Shown piece by piece: positions 53,461 through 63,390 of a stretch of DNA of 64,000 nt. The translations under genes were made by a program, and so were the position numbers. The notes beneath the pieces are model-generated. The model did no database searches, had not been told where the DNA came from, and saw nothing but the letters and a program-made list of their open reading frames with translations. The first letter of the stretch is position 1, and the number at the start of each line of letters is the position of its first letter. Source of the DNA: Sphingobacterium psychroaquaticum (lineage in GTDB: Bacteria; Bacteroidota; Bacteroidia; Sphingobacteriales; Sphingobacteriaceae); assembly GCF_900177625.1 (NCBI RefSeq), contig NZ_FXAU01000001.1, positions 798,644-862,643 on the forward strand, read 5' to 3'.

Positions 53461-54375
53461 ATGAAACAAAAAAAAATCATTGTGATCGGCAGTTCCAATA
53501 CGGATATGGTTGTTAAGACCTCGAATTTTCCAAAACCAGGCGAGACGGTGTTAGGTGGGGAATTTTTGATGAATCCAGGCGGCAAGGGGGCGAATCAAGC
53601 CGTAGCTGCTGCGAGGTTGGGCGCGAATGTAAGTTTTGTAGGACGTGTAGGGAATGATCTTTTTGGAAAAGAGGCGGTTGCTCATCTGCAAGAAGAGGGC
53701 ATTGATGTGACCCATATCGAGTATGATGCAAAACTTAGTTCTGGGATAGCTTTGATTACGGTAGATCAAAAGGCCGAAAATACAATTGTGGTAGCCTCGG
53801 GGGCTAACAATGCACTGCATGTTGATGATTACAGTAAGCTTGATGCATTAATTGACGCCGATGCCATTGTGTTGATGCAGCTGGAAATCCCCTTGGAAAC
53901 AGTTCGCCAAATGGCACAGTATGCAAAATCGCGCGGTGCGCTGGTTGTTCTGAACCCTGCGCCGGCCGCCGAGTTAGCGGCAGATATATTGCAGTTCGTG
54001 GATATCATCACGCCCAATGAGCATGAGATTTCTACGTTGACCCAGACAGAGGTTACAGATGCAGAAACCGCAGGTAAGGCCGCCTCGTTGCTCGCGGCTA
54101 AAGGGCCTGCCATTGTGCTGGTCACCATGGGGAGCAAGGGCGTACTCTTGTTTCAGGAAAATAACCAACATGCCTTTGCTGCAGAAAAGATTGTCGCGGT
54201 AGATACGACAGCTGCTGGTGATGTCTTTAATGGTGCTTTTGTTGCATTTTTGAGTAAAGGTTATAGCTTACATCAAGCTATCGCTTTGGCAAATCACGCG
54301 GCTGGCATTTCCGTCACACGTAATGGAGCACAATCCTCAGCTCCCTTTCTCCATGAATTAAGTATTGACTTTTAA
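53461..54375 (+). CDS. rbsK: ribokinase (PfkB family)
   Basis: 304 residues. The substrate loop NPGGKGANQAVAAARLG (about 38-54) and the C-terminal DTTAAGDVFNGAF with catalytic base Asp254 (AAGD in place of the usual GAGD) are present. Other ribokinase segments are SSNTDMVVK and NEHEISTLT. It phosphorylates D-ribose to ribose 5-phosphate. It is first in a same-strand series with the permease, nucleoside hydrolase and SusCD genes, with gaps of 11-29 bp. Confidence 0.93.
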   Translation: MKQKKIIVIGSSNTDMVVKTSNFPKPGETVLGGEFLMNPGGKGANQAVAAARLGANVSFVGRVGNDLFGKEAVAHLQEEGIDVTHIEYDAKLSSGIALITVDQKAENTIVVASGANNALHVDDYSKLDALIDADAIVLMQLEIPLETVRQMAQYAKSRGALVVLNPAPAAELAADILQFVDIITPNEHEISTLTQTEVTDAETAGKAASLLAAKGPAIVLVTMGSKGVLLFQENNQHAFAAEKIVAVDTTAAGDVFNGAFVAFLSKGYSLHQAIALANHAAGISVTRNGAQSSAPFLHELSIDF

Positions 54376-54403
54376 GATTTGATAACCAAATAACCAATTA
54401 ACC

Positions 54404-55408
54404 ATGTTTATAGTAAAAGAATATGTATTAGCTGTGGTACTCTGTATCGTGACCATGCTCTGCTGGGGATCGTGGGGGAACACCCAGAAATTAGCGAGTA
54501 AGAATTGGCGATTTGAACTTTTCTATTGGGATTATGTGCTGGGTATATTGCTGTTTTCTATTATTTCAGCCTTTACCTTAGGAAGTATAGGGGCGGAGGG
54601 AAGATCTTTCGTGGCCGACCTAAAACAAGTTTCTTCCACTAATCTTCTCCGGGCTTTATTGGGCGGTATTATTTTCAATGCGGCCAATATCCTGTTATCT
54701 GCTTCCATCGCGATTGCAGGGATGTCGGTCGCATTTCCTGTGGGAATCGGAATAGCTTTGGTATTGGGGGTAATTGTAAATTATTCAGGCGCACAAAGTG
54801 GTAATCCCTATTATCTGGCGTTCGGCGTTGTGCTCATCGTCATCGCTATTTTGATCAATGCCCGTGCCTATCAATTGAAAGCAAACACGAGTGCTCAGAA
54901 TCATTCAAATCGTGGTATTATCCTGTCTATTGTTGCCGGTGTTTTAATGGCATTCTTTTATCGGTTTGTGGCCGCCTCGATGGACTTACAAAATTTCGTG
55001 AATCCAGAAGTGGGAAAAATGACACCTTATACAGCCTTTTTTGTTTTTGCCATTGGCGTCTTCCTGAGCAATTTTATTTTTAATAGCTACATCATGAAAA
55101 AGCCGTTTGTTGGAGAAGCAACCAGTTACCGGGCCTATTTTAGCGGTAGTCTGGGTAATCATTTGACAGGGATTATTGGGGGTATGATATGGGGCTTGGG
55201 GAATGCTTTAAATCTTATTGCGGCAGGAAAAGCCGGTGCAGCCATTTCGTATGGCTTGGGACAGGGGGCGACCTTAGTGGCCGCATTGTGGGGTGTCTTT
55301 GTGTGGAAAGAATTTAGTGGTGGTCCGCGTGGAACCAAAGCGATGCTGAGCGCCATGTTTTTATTTTTTATACTCGGCCTAGCGGCAATCATATACGCAG
55401 GCTTATAA
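54404..55408 (+). CDS. GRP-family sugar permease (probable ribose uptake)
   Basis: 334 residues with about ten membrane segments. The opening VVLCIVTMLCWGSWGNTQKLASKNWRFELFYWDYVLG and the repeated Gly/Ala-rich helices (GGIIFNAANILLSASIAIAGMSVAFPVGIGIALVLGVI) match the GRP/RbsU drug-metabolite-transporter branch. In context it would move ribose across the inner membrane, corresponding to RusT of Bacteroides. It lies 28 bp after rbsK and 11 bp before the nucleoside hydrolase gene. Confidence 0.88.
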   Translation: MFIVKEYVLAVVLCIVTMLCWGSWGNTQKLASKNWRFELFYWDYVLGILLFSIISAFTLGSIGAEGRSFVADLKQVSSTNLLRALLGGIIFNAANILLSASIAIAGMSVAFPVGIGIALVLGVIVNYSGAQSGNPYYLAFGVVLIVIAILINARAYQLKANTSAQNHSNRGIILSIVAGVLMAFFYRFVAASMDLQNFVNPEVGKMTPYTAFFVFAIGVFLSNFIFNSYIMKKPFVGEATSYRAYFSGSLGNHLTGIIGGMIWGLGNALNLIAAGKAGAAISYGLGQGATLVAALWGVFVWKEFSGGPRGTKAMLSAMFLFFILGLAAIIYAGL

Positions 55409-55419
55409 CTGTTAAACCC

Positions 55420-56457
55420 ATGAAAAGAATTAAATTTTTAGCGCTTGGCTTCAGTTTGCTGTTCGGTACGATATGTATAACAGCTTCTGCGCAACACCTT
55501 AAAAAGGAAAGTCCTGCATTGGTCATTCTGGATACCGATATGGGAAATGATATTGATGATGTCATGGCTATTGATATTTTGTATAAATATGCCGATCAAA
55601 AGCGCGCCAAGGTATTGGGGATCATGAATAATAAGAGCTCGGCTTATTCGACGCGGCTGATCGATATGCTCAATACGTGGTATGGATACGGATCGGTGCC
55701 GATCGGTCGTATTGAAGATGGTGTGCATATTGATGACTATGTCGATTACAGCAGGAATATGGTGGAAATGAACCAAGATTCTATGCGGTACCGCTATAGC
55801 GTGAAGAATCATGCAGCTCTGCCTGAAGCACATATATTGTATCGTAAATTGTTGGCTGCGCAGAAAGATCAATCGGTCACTATTATTTCCATCGGGTTTT
55901 CGACGAACCTAGCGCGATTGCTACAGACCGAGGCCGATCAATATTCAAAATTGTCTGGACGTGAATTGGTTCAAAAGAAAGTGAAACTTCTCTCTCTCAT
56001 GGCGGGTTCATTCGGGGAAAAAAAGCGGGCCGAGTTTAATGTCATTCACGATATTCCGTCGGCGCAATTTCTATTTGCCAACTGGCCGGGACAGATCGTT
56101 GTATCGCCATTTGAAATTGGGAAGAAAGTGATCTACCCCGGCAAAAATATAGAGACCGATTACCAGTGGGCGAGACATCATCCACTGGTCGATAGTTATA
56201 AAAGATATAGACCATATCCTTATGATCGACCAACCTGGGATCTCACCTCCGTTTTTTACGTGTTTAATCCCAACAGCCCGGTGTGGCAGAAGTCCGCTTT
56301 AGGGAAAATTACAATCGATGATAAGGGATTTATGTTTTATGAGGAAGGAAAACAGGGTAAACATGTCATTCTAGGCTTGCCCGACAATCAAGTGGATGCC
56401 TTAAAGGATGCACTGATCCAATTATTAAAAACACCAACCGTAAAGAGACAACAATAA
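55420..56457 (+). CDS. secreted nucleoside hydrolase (IUNH family)
   Basis: 345 residues. A Sec signal peptide (1-24, ending ASAQ) precedes the calcium-binding Asp cluster ILDTDMGNDIDDVMA (Asp38, Asp40, Asp44, Asp46, Asp47). The enzyme splits purine or pyrimidine ribonucleosides into base and ribose. The signal peptide places it in the periplasm, so nucleosides entering via SusCD can be split before the ribose crosses the inner membrane. The gene lies between the permease and susC4 genes. Confidence 0.9.
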   Translation: MKRIKFLALGFSLLFGTICITASAQHLKKESPALVILDTDMGNDIDDVMAIDILYKYADQKRAKVLGIMNNKSSAYSTRLIDMLNTWYGYGSVPIGRIEDGVHIDDYVDYSRNMVEMNQDSMRYRYSVKNHAALPEAHILYRKLLAAQKDQSVTIISIGFSTNLARLLQTEADQYSKLSGRELVQKKVKLLSLMAGSFGEKKRAEFNVIHDIPSAQFLFANWPGQIVVSPFEIGKKVIYPGKNIETDYQWARHHPLVDSYKRYRPYPYDRPTWDLTSVFYVFNPNSPVWQKSALGKITIDDKGFMFYEEGKQGKHVILGLPDNQVDALKDALIQLLKTPTVKRQQ

Positions 56458-56485
56458 GCGAAGCGTATTAACACAATATAAAATT

Positions 56486-59400
56486 ATGGGACCAAAAATT
56501 GTAAAACCAATTTTGATTGGGCTTGCCATGCCATTTATTTGGCCACAAATAGCCCTCGCTTCCGATAGTTCTGCACGAATTATGATGGAGCAAAAAGAGA
56601 TTCGAGGGCAGGTCGTCAATGCAGCGAATGAGCCATTAGCGAATGTTACTGTCCGTGTAGGGGATGGTTTGGAAGTGGTGTATACCGATGCTCAAGGACG
56701 ATTTTCGGTAAAATCACCCGGGGTAGGAAGCATCTTGCATTTTACTGCGGTTGGGTATGACCAAGCAAGCGTGGAAGTGAAAAATACCGAAGAGTTGCGG
56801 GTGGTCTTGCAGGTTCGCGACCATACCCTGGATGAGGTCGTTGTGGTCGGCTATGGAACCCAGTTGCGAAAGAATGTCGTCGGCGCTGTTTCGACCTTAT
56901 CGGGAGACGAGGTGCACAATAGACCCAATGCCTATGTGTTGCGCTCCCTACAGGGGCAGATTCCCGGTGTGAACATCAGTATGGTGGATGGTAAGCCGAG
57001 CCGTAGTGCCACGATTAATATCCGTGGAAATACCCAATCGATTGGCGCTGGTGGTTCTGCATTGACGCTGGTAGATGGGGTTGAAGCCGATTTAACGGCA
57101 ATCAATCCCGAGGATATCGAAAATATATCCGTTTTGAAGGATGCTTCGTCTACAGCGGTTTATGGTGCGCGCGGTGCATTTGGGGTTGTTTTGGTGACCA
57201 CTAAAAAAGCCAAGCGGGATAAGGTAAGCATCAATTATAGCCCAAGCTTCAATGTTTATCAGGAAACCGTAAGACCAAAATTTGAAACGGATCCTCAAGT
57301 TTGGTACGACAATTTTAAAGAGGCACATGTCGCGTATCGACATGCCTTGCCAACGGGCATCAATAACTTCTTTCCGTGGAGCCAAGCGTGGGAAGATGAG
57401 TTTAAAAAGCGCAAGAATGATCCCGAGAACAGTTATTTGGATTGGGATATCGATAAAAATGGCTTGTATCAGTATTATGGGGAGACCAATTGGCATAATG
57501 AGTTTTATAATAAAGCCACCTATGGCATGCAGCATAACCTGAATCTATCGGGGGGCGGAGAGGTTTCGGATTTTATTGTTTCCTCTCGCTATTTTGAGCA
57601 AGGTGGTATTTATCGTATTGGAGATGAGAAATTCAAGCAGATCAATCTCAGGGCAAAGGGAGGAATCAATATCGGTAAAAAGATACGGCTGGAAAACAAT
57701 ACAGATTTTATCCGTAGAACCTATCATCAACCTTTTGGGAACCCAAGTTCCTTAACGATCCCACGAAACATCGAACATCAGGGGTATCCGTTGACCAAGG
57801 TCAAGAACCCCGATGGTACCTGGACGGCTACGGCTGTGTATACCGGATATGCAGCGATGGCCGATGGAAACAATTACCGGGATAACTTTAAATTTGATCT
57901 CAAAAACACCACTTTTCTGACTGTAAACCTGATCGATAAAGTATTGCAGCTAAAGGGAGATTATACCTACCTGTACAACCATTCTAAACGCTATGATGTG
58001 AGCAATCCCGTAAGCTATTCGAACGGGCCCGGTTTGCAGATCAACTACCCATTGCTAAGCTACCTGGATCAACGCGATTACGAAACGGAATACCATGTCG
58101 CCAATGCTACAGTCAATTATACACCACAGCTATCCGCCGATCATTATTTGGATGTTTTGGCGGGTTGGAATATTGAAAATAAGAAGTACTACTCCATTCA
58201 GATGATGAAAGATGGGTTGTTGAAACCGGATCAACCGAACTTTTCATTGATGGATGGAACCAATTTGACGCTGCAGGATTTGGGAAGTTATGCCTGGGGT
58301 TTTAACGGTGCTTTTTACCGTGTGAGCTATAATTACAAAAGCAAGTACCTTTTAGAGGCTAGTGGTCGCTACGATGGAAGTTCAAAGTTTCCATCCAATC
58401 AACAATGGGGCTTCTTTCCGTCGGCCTCGGTGGGGTGGCGCATGTCTCAGGAATCGTTTATGAAAGGCATCTCGTGGTTAGATAATCTGAAATGGCGCTT
58501 TTCGATCGGATCGGCAGGTAATGGAAACGTAGATCCGTACCTGTATATGGAGATGATGGCTATTTCGAAATCTACGGGCGTGCTGACTAACGGTACGAAG
58601 GAGTCCAATACTTCGGCTCCGTCACCCATTCCACGAACATTGACCTGGGAGAAGGCTTCAACCACAGATTTAGGTTTGGATATCGATTTGTTTCAGGGCC
58701 GGTTAAACTTTGTTGCGGACATCTATGAGAAGAATACCACCAATATGTTTGTCGTAGGCGCCGAAATTCCGGCAGTGGCGGGTTATACATCACCTAAGGG
58801 CAATAATGCCGATATGCGCACCCGTGGTTTCGAATTGGCATTGGGCTATAAGGACAAGTTTAATTTGAATGGCGAAAACTTTAACTACCATGTGAAGCTG
58901 GCTTTATGGGATAGTAAGTCCATTATTACTAAATACACGAGTAAGACGAATACCTTACCGACGTTATATTCTAATGCGTACTACGAAGGGATGGAGCTTG
59001 GTGAAATTTGGGGGTATCATGTTGAAGGGCTATTTGCTACGGACGAAGAGGCGCAGGCTTGGGGCGTAACGGCGCAGTCTAAGACATTTTGGAGTGGTGA
59101 TAATGTCAGCTGGAATGCGGGAGATTTGAAATTTGCCGATTTGGATGGTAGTGGAGAAGTGGACAACGGTAACAACACCCTTCAGAATCATGGTGACTTA
59201 TACAAAATAGGTAATTCCTCACCGCGCTATCATTTTGGAATCAACCTTGGTGCGCGCTACAAAGGAATTGGGGTTTCAGCTTTCTTCCAGGGAATTATGC
59301 AGCGCTACTGGTATCCAGCCGGTGAATCGGGCTACTTCTGGGGACAGTATAATCGGACCTATGGTTATTCCTTGCCTTGGCAAAATGCAGACCGCTGGAC

Positions 59401-59776
59401 CGAAGAAAATCCAGATCCCAACGCCTATTGGCCACGGTTGCGGGGTTCCCTCGCGGCATCGGGACGTGGTACATTGCGTGCTGCAAATGATCGTTACATT
59501 CAAAATGCACGGTATACCAGACTTAAGAATCTAACGGTAGATTATACCATTCCGGCAGATGTGTTAAAGAAATATGGTGTCGGGCAGATGCGCGTTTACC
59601 TTTCTGGCGAGAATCTATTCTTTTGGTCTCCACTGAAGAAGCATGCACCGAACTATGACCCGGAACAGATTACAGCAGGGGACTCCGACTATAGTGCGGT
59701 AACTGGAACAGATGGTCAGGGCTATGGGTATCCCATGACAAAAAGCTATACCGTAGGGTTGAATATTTCATTTTAA
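56486..59776 (+). CDS. SusC/RagA-family TonB-dependent transporter without STN domain (nucleoside locus)
   Basis: 1096 residues. After a short signal (about 1-26) the protein goes directly to the carboxypeptidase-regulatory-like domain (about 35-115: QVVNAANEPLANVTVRVGDG), then the VVVVGYGTQLRKN hinge, plug (GVNISMVDGKPSRSATINIRG, LTLVDGVEADL, DASSTAVYGARGAFGV) and barrel. The STN signalling domain present in the other three SusC proteins is absent, which agrees with the lack of a sigma/FecR pair here and control by LacI. It probably imports nucleosides with SusD4. Confidence 0.95.
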   Translation: MGPKIVKPILIGLAMPFIWPQIALASDSSARIMMEQKEIRGQVVNAANEPLANVTVRVGDGLEVVYTDAQGRFSVKSPGVGSILHFTAVGYDQASVEVKNTEELRVVLQVRDHTLDEVVVVGYGTQLRKNVVGAVSTLSGDEVHNRPNAYVLRSLQGQIPGVNISMVDGKPSRSATINIRGNTQSIGAGGSALTLVDGVEADLTAINPEDIENISVLKDASSTAVYGARGAFGVVLVTTKKAKRDKVSINYSPSFNVYQETVRPKFETDPQVWYDNFKEAHVAYRHALPTGINNFFPWSQAWEDEFKKRKNDPENSYLDWDIDKNGLYQYYGETNWHNEFYNKATYGMQHNLNLSGGGEVSDFIVSSRYFEQGGIYRIGDEKFKQINLRAKGGINIGKKIRLENNTDFIRRTYHQPFGNPSSLTIPRNIEHQGYPLTKVKNPDGTWTATAVYTGYAAMADGNNYRDNFKFDLKNTTFLTVNLIDKVLQLKGDYTYLYNHSKRYDVSNPVSYSNGPGLQINYPLLSYLDQRDYETEYHVANATVNYTPQLSADHYLDVLAGWNIENKKYYSIQMMKDGLLKPDQPNFSLMDGTNLTLQDLGSYAWGFNGAFYRVSYNYKSKYLLEASGRYDGSSKFPSNQQWGFFPSASVGWRMSQESFMKGISWLDNLKWRFSIGSAGNGNVDPYLYMEMMAISKSTGVLTNGTKESNTSAPSPIPRTLTWEKASTTDLGLDIDLFQGRLNFVADIYEKNTTNMFVVGAEIPAVAGYTSPKGNNADMRTRGFELALGYKDKFNLNGENFNYHVKLALWDSKSIITKYTSKTNTLPTLYSNAYYEGMELGEIWGYHVEGLFATDEEAQAWGVTAQSKTFWSGDNVSWNAGDLKFADLDGSGEVDNGNNTLQNHGDLYKIGNSSPRYHFGINLGARYKGIGVSAFFQGIMQRYWYPAGESGYFWGQYNRTYGYSLPWQNADRWTEENPDPNAYWPRLRGSLAASGRGTLRAANDRYIQNARYTRLKNLTVDYTIPADVLKKYGVGQMRVYLSGENLFFWSPLKKHAPNYDPEQITAGDSDYSAVTGTDGQGYGYPMTKSYTVGLNISF

Positions 59777-59789
59777 AAGATAAAGAGAG

Positions 59790-61580
59790 ATGAATTTTAA
59801 TAAAAATATGTTAGGGTTAAGTGTTGCGATATTATTCTTATCCTGTCAAAAAAATCTGAATCAGGAACCGATTCGTTCGATTTCGGCAGAGACGTATTTC
59901 GATTCAGAAAGTGCTTTGAAAACCTATGCAAATGGTTTTTTAACCCGTTATCTCCCGTCCGTAGAGAATCTCACTCGAGGGGATCAATACAGTGATATCA
60001 GTGTGACCACACAGACGGAAGCTTTTTTGAAACCGGGGTTTAATGCGTTGACGACCAACAACTGGACGGCAGGTACGTGGGAACAACTTTACAATGTCAA
60101 TTACTTTTTGGTCAACCTACAGAAATCGGCCGCTAAGTTAAACAATGACGCCTTGGTAAAGCACTATGAAGGGGTGGGCCGCTTTTGGCGCGCTTGGTTT
60201 TATTGGGATAAGGTCAAGCTATTTGGGGATGTGCCTTGGTATGGCGAACCGATAGACCCTAATGATGAGGCGCAGTTATACAAGGGGCGCGATCCGCGGG
60301 AGATGGTGATGCAACATGTGCTGGAGGATCTGGATTTTGCGATACTCCACTGCTCCCAGGAAGATAAGTATGTCAATAAGAATGTCATCAACCGGTATGT
60401 GGCATTGGCTTTAAAATCTAGGATTTGCCTGTTTGAGGGTACGTTCCGGAAATACCACGGATTGGCGGATTCGGAGAAATGGTTGCAAGCGAGTCTCGCG
60501 GCATCGCAGGAGCTGATGAACAAGAGTCCTTTTGGCCTGTTGGGGACTGTGGGAGAGGAAAGTACTAATTACAAGAAAGTTTTTAAAAGCCTGGCTCCGC
60601 AGTATAAGGAAGTGATCCTTTCCAATGAGATGAATATCGAGGAAAATAGGGTACATGATGCCTCTTGGTTTTTTTCATCGGGAACAGCGGGGCAGCGAAA
60701 TTCGGTTACCAAAGCTTTTGTCAATATGTACTTGAACCTGGATGGTTCGCGCTATACGGACCTCCCAAACTACAATAAGAAGGTCTTTTCTGAGGAATTT
60801 AAAAACCGGGATTATCGCTTACAGCAGTCTATTATCACACCGGCATACCGGAAGAAAGTAGCGGGCACAGAGACCAACGATTTTGCCAAGGTATTTCCGG
60901 GCTTGGGGTCGCAGCTGACCTATTATCGAATTATCAAATGGAACATGGACGATGATGCCTTTGAAAGCAACACCAGTAGTCAAAACTCACTGTCTGTATT
61001 CCGCTTTGCAGAAATTCTTTTGAACTATGCCGAAGCGAAGGCAGAGCTGGGAGAAATGCATACCGAAGAGTGGAACAAGAGTATCCGTTTGCTCCGGGAG
61101 CGCTCGGGTGTTAATGGGAAAGAGCCATCCGTGGCCGACCCGTACCTGCAAAACTATTATGAAGGGGTATCCGATAAATGGATTTTGGAAGTGCGTAGAG
61201 AGCGGGCGGTTGAAATGCTGATGGAAGATGTAAGACGCGACGATCTGATGCGATGGAAGCTAGGGCAGAAGTTGACGGTCGAGATGGCAGGTATATATAT
61301 TCCCGAACTCGGTAAGCCTTTTGATATGAGTGGCGATGGAAAGAATGATATCTGTTTTTACTCGACGAGCAGTCCGCGCCCGACGGCGACAGAACCAGGT
61401 GTTACGTATGTGCAAATCACCGCTAAGGCGGGGGATGCGGCAACGACGTACGGGATTAATTCGGATAATAATTTGGTGTATAAGTTAGATAGGATATGGT
61501 TGGACAAGATGTACTATTACCCGATACCGCAAGCGGCCATTAATATCAATCCCAATTTAGGTCAAAACAATGAATGGTAA
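59790..61580 (+). CDS. SusD/RagB-family lipoprotein (nucleoside locus)
   Basis: 596 residues. The lipobox Cys is in ILFLSCQKNLNQEP (residue 19). Motifs include GVGRFWRAWFYWDKVKLFGDVPW, FAEILLNYAEAKAELG and VRRERAVEMLMEDVRRDDLMRWKLG. It should cap SusC4 and contribute to nucleoside or nucleic-acid-fragment binding at the surface. It starts 13 bp after susC4. Its tail carries an unusual Asp/Gly-rich insert (DMSGDGKNDICF). Confidence 0.93.
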   Translation: MNFNKNMLGLSVAILFLSCQKNLNQEPIRSISAETYFDSESALKTYANGFLTRYLPSVENLTRGDQYSDISVTTQTEAFLKPGFNALTTNNWTAGTWEQLYNVNYFLVNLQKSAAKLNNDALVKHYEGVGRFWRAWFYWDKVKLFGDVPWYGEPIDPNDEAQLYKGRDPREMVMQHVLEDLDFAILHCSQEDKYVNKNVINRYVALALKSRICLFEGTFRKYHGLADSEKWLQASLAASQELMNKSPFGLLGTVGEESTNYKKVFKSLAPQYKEVILSNEMNIEENRVHDASWFFSSGTAGQRNSVTKAFVNMYLNLDGSRYTDLPNYNKKVFSEEFKNRDYRLQQSIITPAYRKKVAGTETNDFAKVFPGLGSQLTYYRIIKWNMDDDAFESNTSSQNSLSVFRFAEILLNYAEAKAELGEMHTEEWNKSIRLLRERSGVNGKEPSVADPYLQNYYEGVSDKWILEVRRERAVEMLMEDVRRDDLMRWKLGQKLTVEMAGIYIPELGKPFDMSGDGKNDICFYSTSSPRPTATEPGVTYVQITAKAGDAATTYGINSDNNLVYKLDRIWLDKMYYYPIPQAAININPNLGQNNEW

Positions 61581-61597
61581 ATCTCAGGCAGGAAGCA

Positions 61598-63379
61598 ATG
61601 AAAAGTATTAATTATTCAATAAATAGATGCATGGTCTGGTTGCTAATCGGACTTTGCGGGTTGAGCTCATGTTCCAAGGATGAGCTCCTAAACCTTTTTC
61701 AACGTCAATCCGATGGGTTGAACTTTGAGTACCTGGCAAACAGCAATGACTTTGCCATAAAGTCATCCGGTTCCTGGTCGGCTTCATCCAGTACGGATTG
61801 GATCACCGTGAGCCCTGCTTCTGGAGAAGGGAATGGGGCGTCGGAACAGCAGGTGCAGATCCAAGTCCAGCAAAATACAGGGAACGCGCGCGAGGGTAAG
61901 GTGAACATCACACAAGGGGGAAAAAGTTTCGATGTTTTAATTACGCAGGACGAAGGAAACTTGGTGTTCGACAAACCTATTGTTGCCTCTAGTTTTCTGA
62001 TCAACCAGGCGGTAGATGGTCAAATGTTGCAGCTGCCTTACCAAAAGGGAGCATCTTCGGATCAAGTTGACCTGAAGTTTGAGCTGGAAGGCCCCGGTAG
62101 CAAAGGATTAAAGATAGGAGAGCCGCAGTCCACAAATTTAGTAGCTGGAAATGCGACGATTAATATCCCTTTGGTCGGAGTGCCTACACAGACCGGAGAG
62201 ATCCAGATCAAGATAAATCTGGAGGTGGCCAGTCGTGGACTGAAGAATAGCTTCATCGTAAAGAGCCGGGTAAAAGTAGATGGGGGATTAGATCCACTGG
62301 AAAGTCCAACCGTAACGCTTGTTAAGGTTTTACCACGGATGGCAGTATTGGATTGGGGTAAATACATTAAAAATTCAGGTGTTTCCCGTACGTTCGAACT
62401 GGAATTGGCAACCAGTCAATATGGTCCGGCTATCCGCCGCTATGCCAATCAGGTAAACTGGTTGAGCTCGACTAGCATTGGGACAGGATCTTACTTCTTT
62501 GATTTTAATCGATTTGCCTTTGCCGCTTTAACGCCAAATACTACGTATTGGTTTCGGATTGTGCATAAAACGGTTAACTCCAATAATGTAGATTCAGATG
62601 TGAGTTATTTTCAGTTTTCTACACCACGGGAAGAGGTTTTGGGAAGCAATGTGGTGCTCTACAAAGATTTTGATGATTTCTGGTGGGGCGGATCTCCGAT
62701 CTATCAAGCATTTGGGGTTCAGCCTATCGAAGCTGATATCCGTGCAGGGATGGACCCGCGCTCTGATGTGATTAAAGGTACGGATATACGCACCAACTCA
62801 TGGAACAACAATCTGGCGAACGCCTTTGCGGGCAACTTGGGTCCAACGGGCGCTCCGGTGTTATGGGATGCTTACTGGGATGGGGCTAAGTACGGTAAAA
62901 ATCTAACAGCAGCAGATTATGCGGGTTGGAATGGTGAAAATGCGTTTCCATTTACTGGAGGAATCCGTCTGGCATCCGCTTCGGCTACGGGTAATTTGAG
63001 GACGGCAAAGCTGGATAAACTAGGCGATGTTCCTGCCAATATTTTGATTACAACAAATACCGCTGCTTATTTTGAACCCTACCACAATTGGGGGGAAGAT
63101 TTTCTGAAGCACTATATACAGATCGAAGGGGACGGCAAAATAACAGATGCAGGAGCGACGGGAGTCATTGATAGCGATAAGCAAGCGTCGGTGACCATGA
63201 AGTCAAATGTAGATCCGGTTACGAAGGGGCCTTTGTACCAGACCACGATACCGACCCAACATCAGGTGAAGGTGAGTGGTGCGACAAAGAACACCAGGGT
63301 GGTGATACGCACATATCCGTATTCGGGAAGTGCACATTATCGTATTTGGGTAGATGATATTAAAGTTGAACAGTATTAA
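61598..63379 (+). CDS. BACON-domain surface lipoprotein of the nucleoside locus
   Basis: 593 residues from the ATG at 61598 (caggaag before it); an in-frame ATG at 61574 overlaps susD4 and gives an atypical signal. Lipobox Cys in GLSSCSKDE (about residue 25). The N-terminal BACON-type domain covers about 30-125 (FAIKSSGSWSASSSTDWITVSPASGEG, NAREGKVNITQGGKSFDVLITQDEG). Then come fibronectin-like strands and a large C-terminal beta-rich domain (about 340-593) without a family I recognise. It fills the place of SusE/SusF-like accessory binding proteins. Its stop overlaps a following ATG by one base. Confidence 0.82.
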   Translation: MKSINYSINRCMVWLLIGLCGLSSCSKDELLNLFQRQSDGLNFEYLANSNDFAIKSSGSWSASSSTDWITVSPASGEGNGASEQQVQIQVQQNTGNAREGKVNITQGGKSFDVLITQDEGNLVFDKPIVASSFLINQAVDGQMLQLPYQKGASSDQVDLKFELEGPGSKGLKIGEPQSTNLVAGNATINIPLVGVPTQTGEIQIKINLEVASRGLKNSFIVKSRVKVDGGLDPLESPTVTLVKVLPRMAVLDWGKYIKNSGVSRTFELELATSQYGPAIRRYANQVNWLSSTSIGTGSYFFDFNRFAFAALTPNTTYWFRIVHKTVNSNNVDSDVSYFQFSTPREEVLGSNVVLYKDFDDFWWGGSPIYQAFGVQPIEADIRAGMDPRSDVIKGTDIRTNSWNNNLANAFAGNLGPTGAPVLWDAYWDGAKYGKNLTAADYAGWNGENAFPFTGGIRLASASATGNLRTAKLDKLGDVPANILITTNTAAYFEPYHNWGEDFLKHYIQIEGDGKITDAGATGVIDSDKQASVTMKSNVDPVTKGPLYQTTIPTQHQVKVSGATKNTRVVIRTYPYSGSAHYRIWVDDIKVEQY

Positions 63380-63390
63380 TGTTGAGGAAT

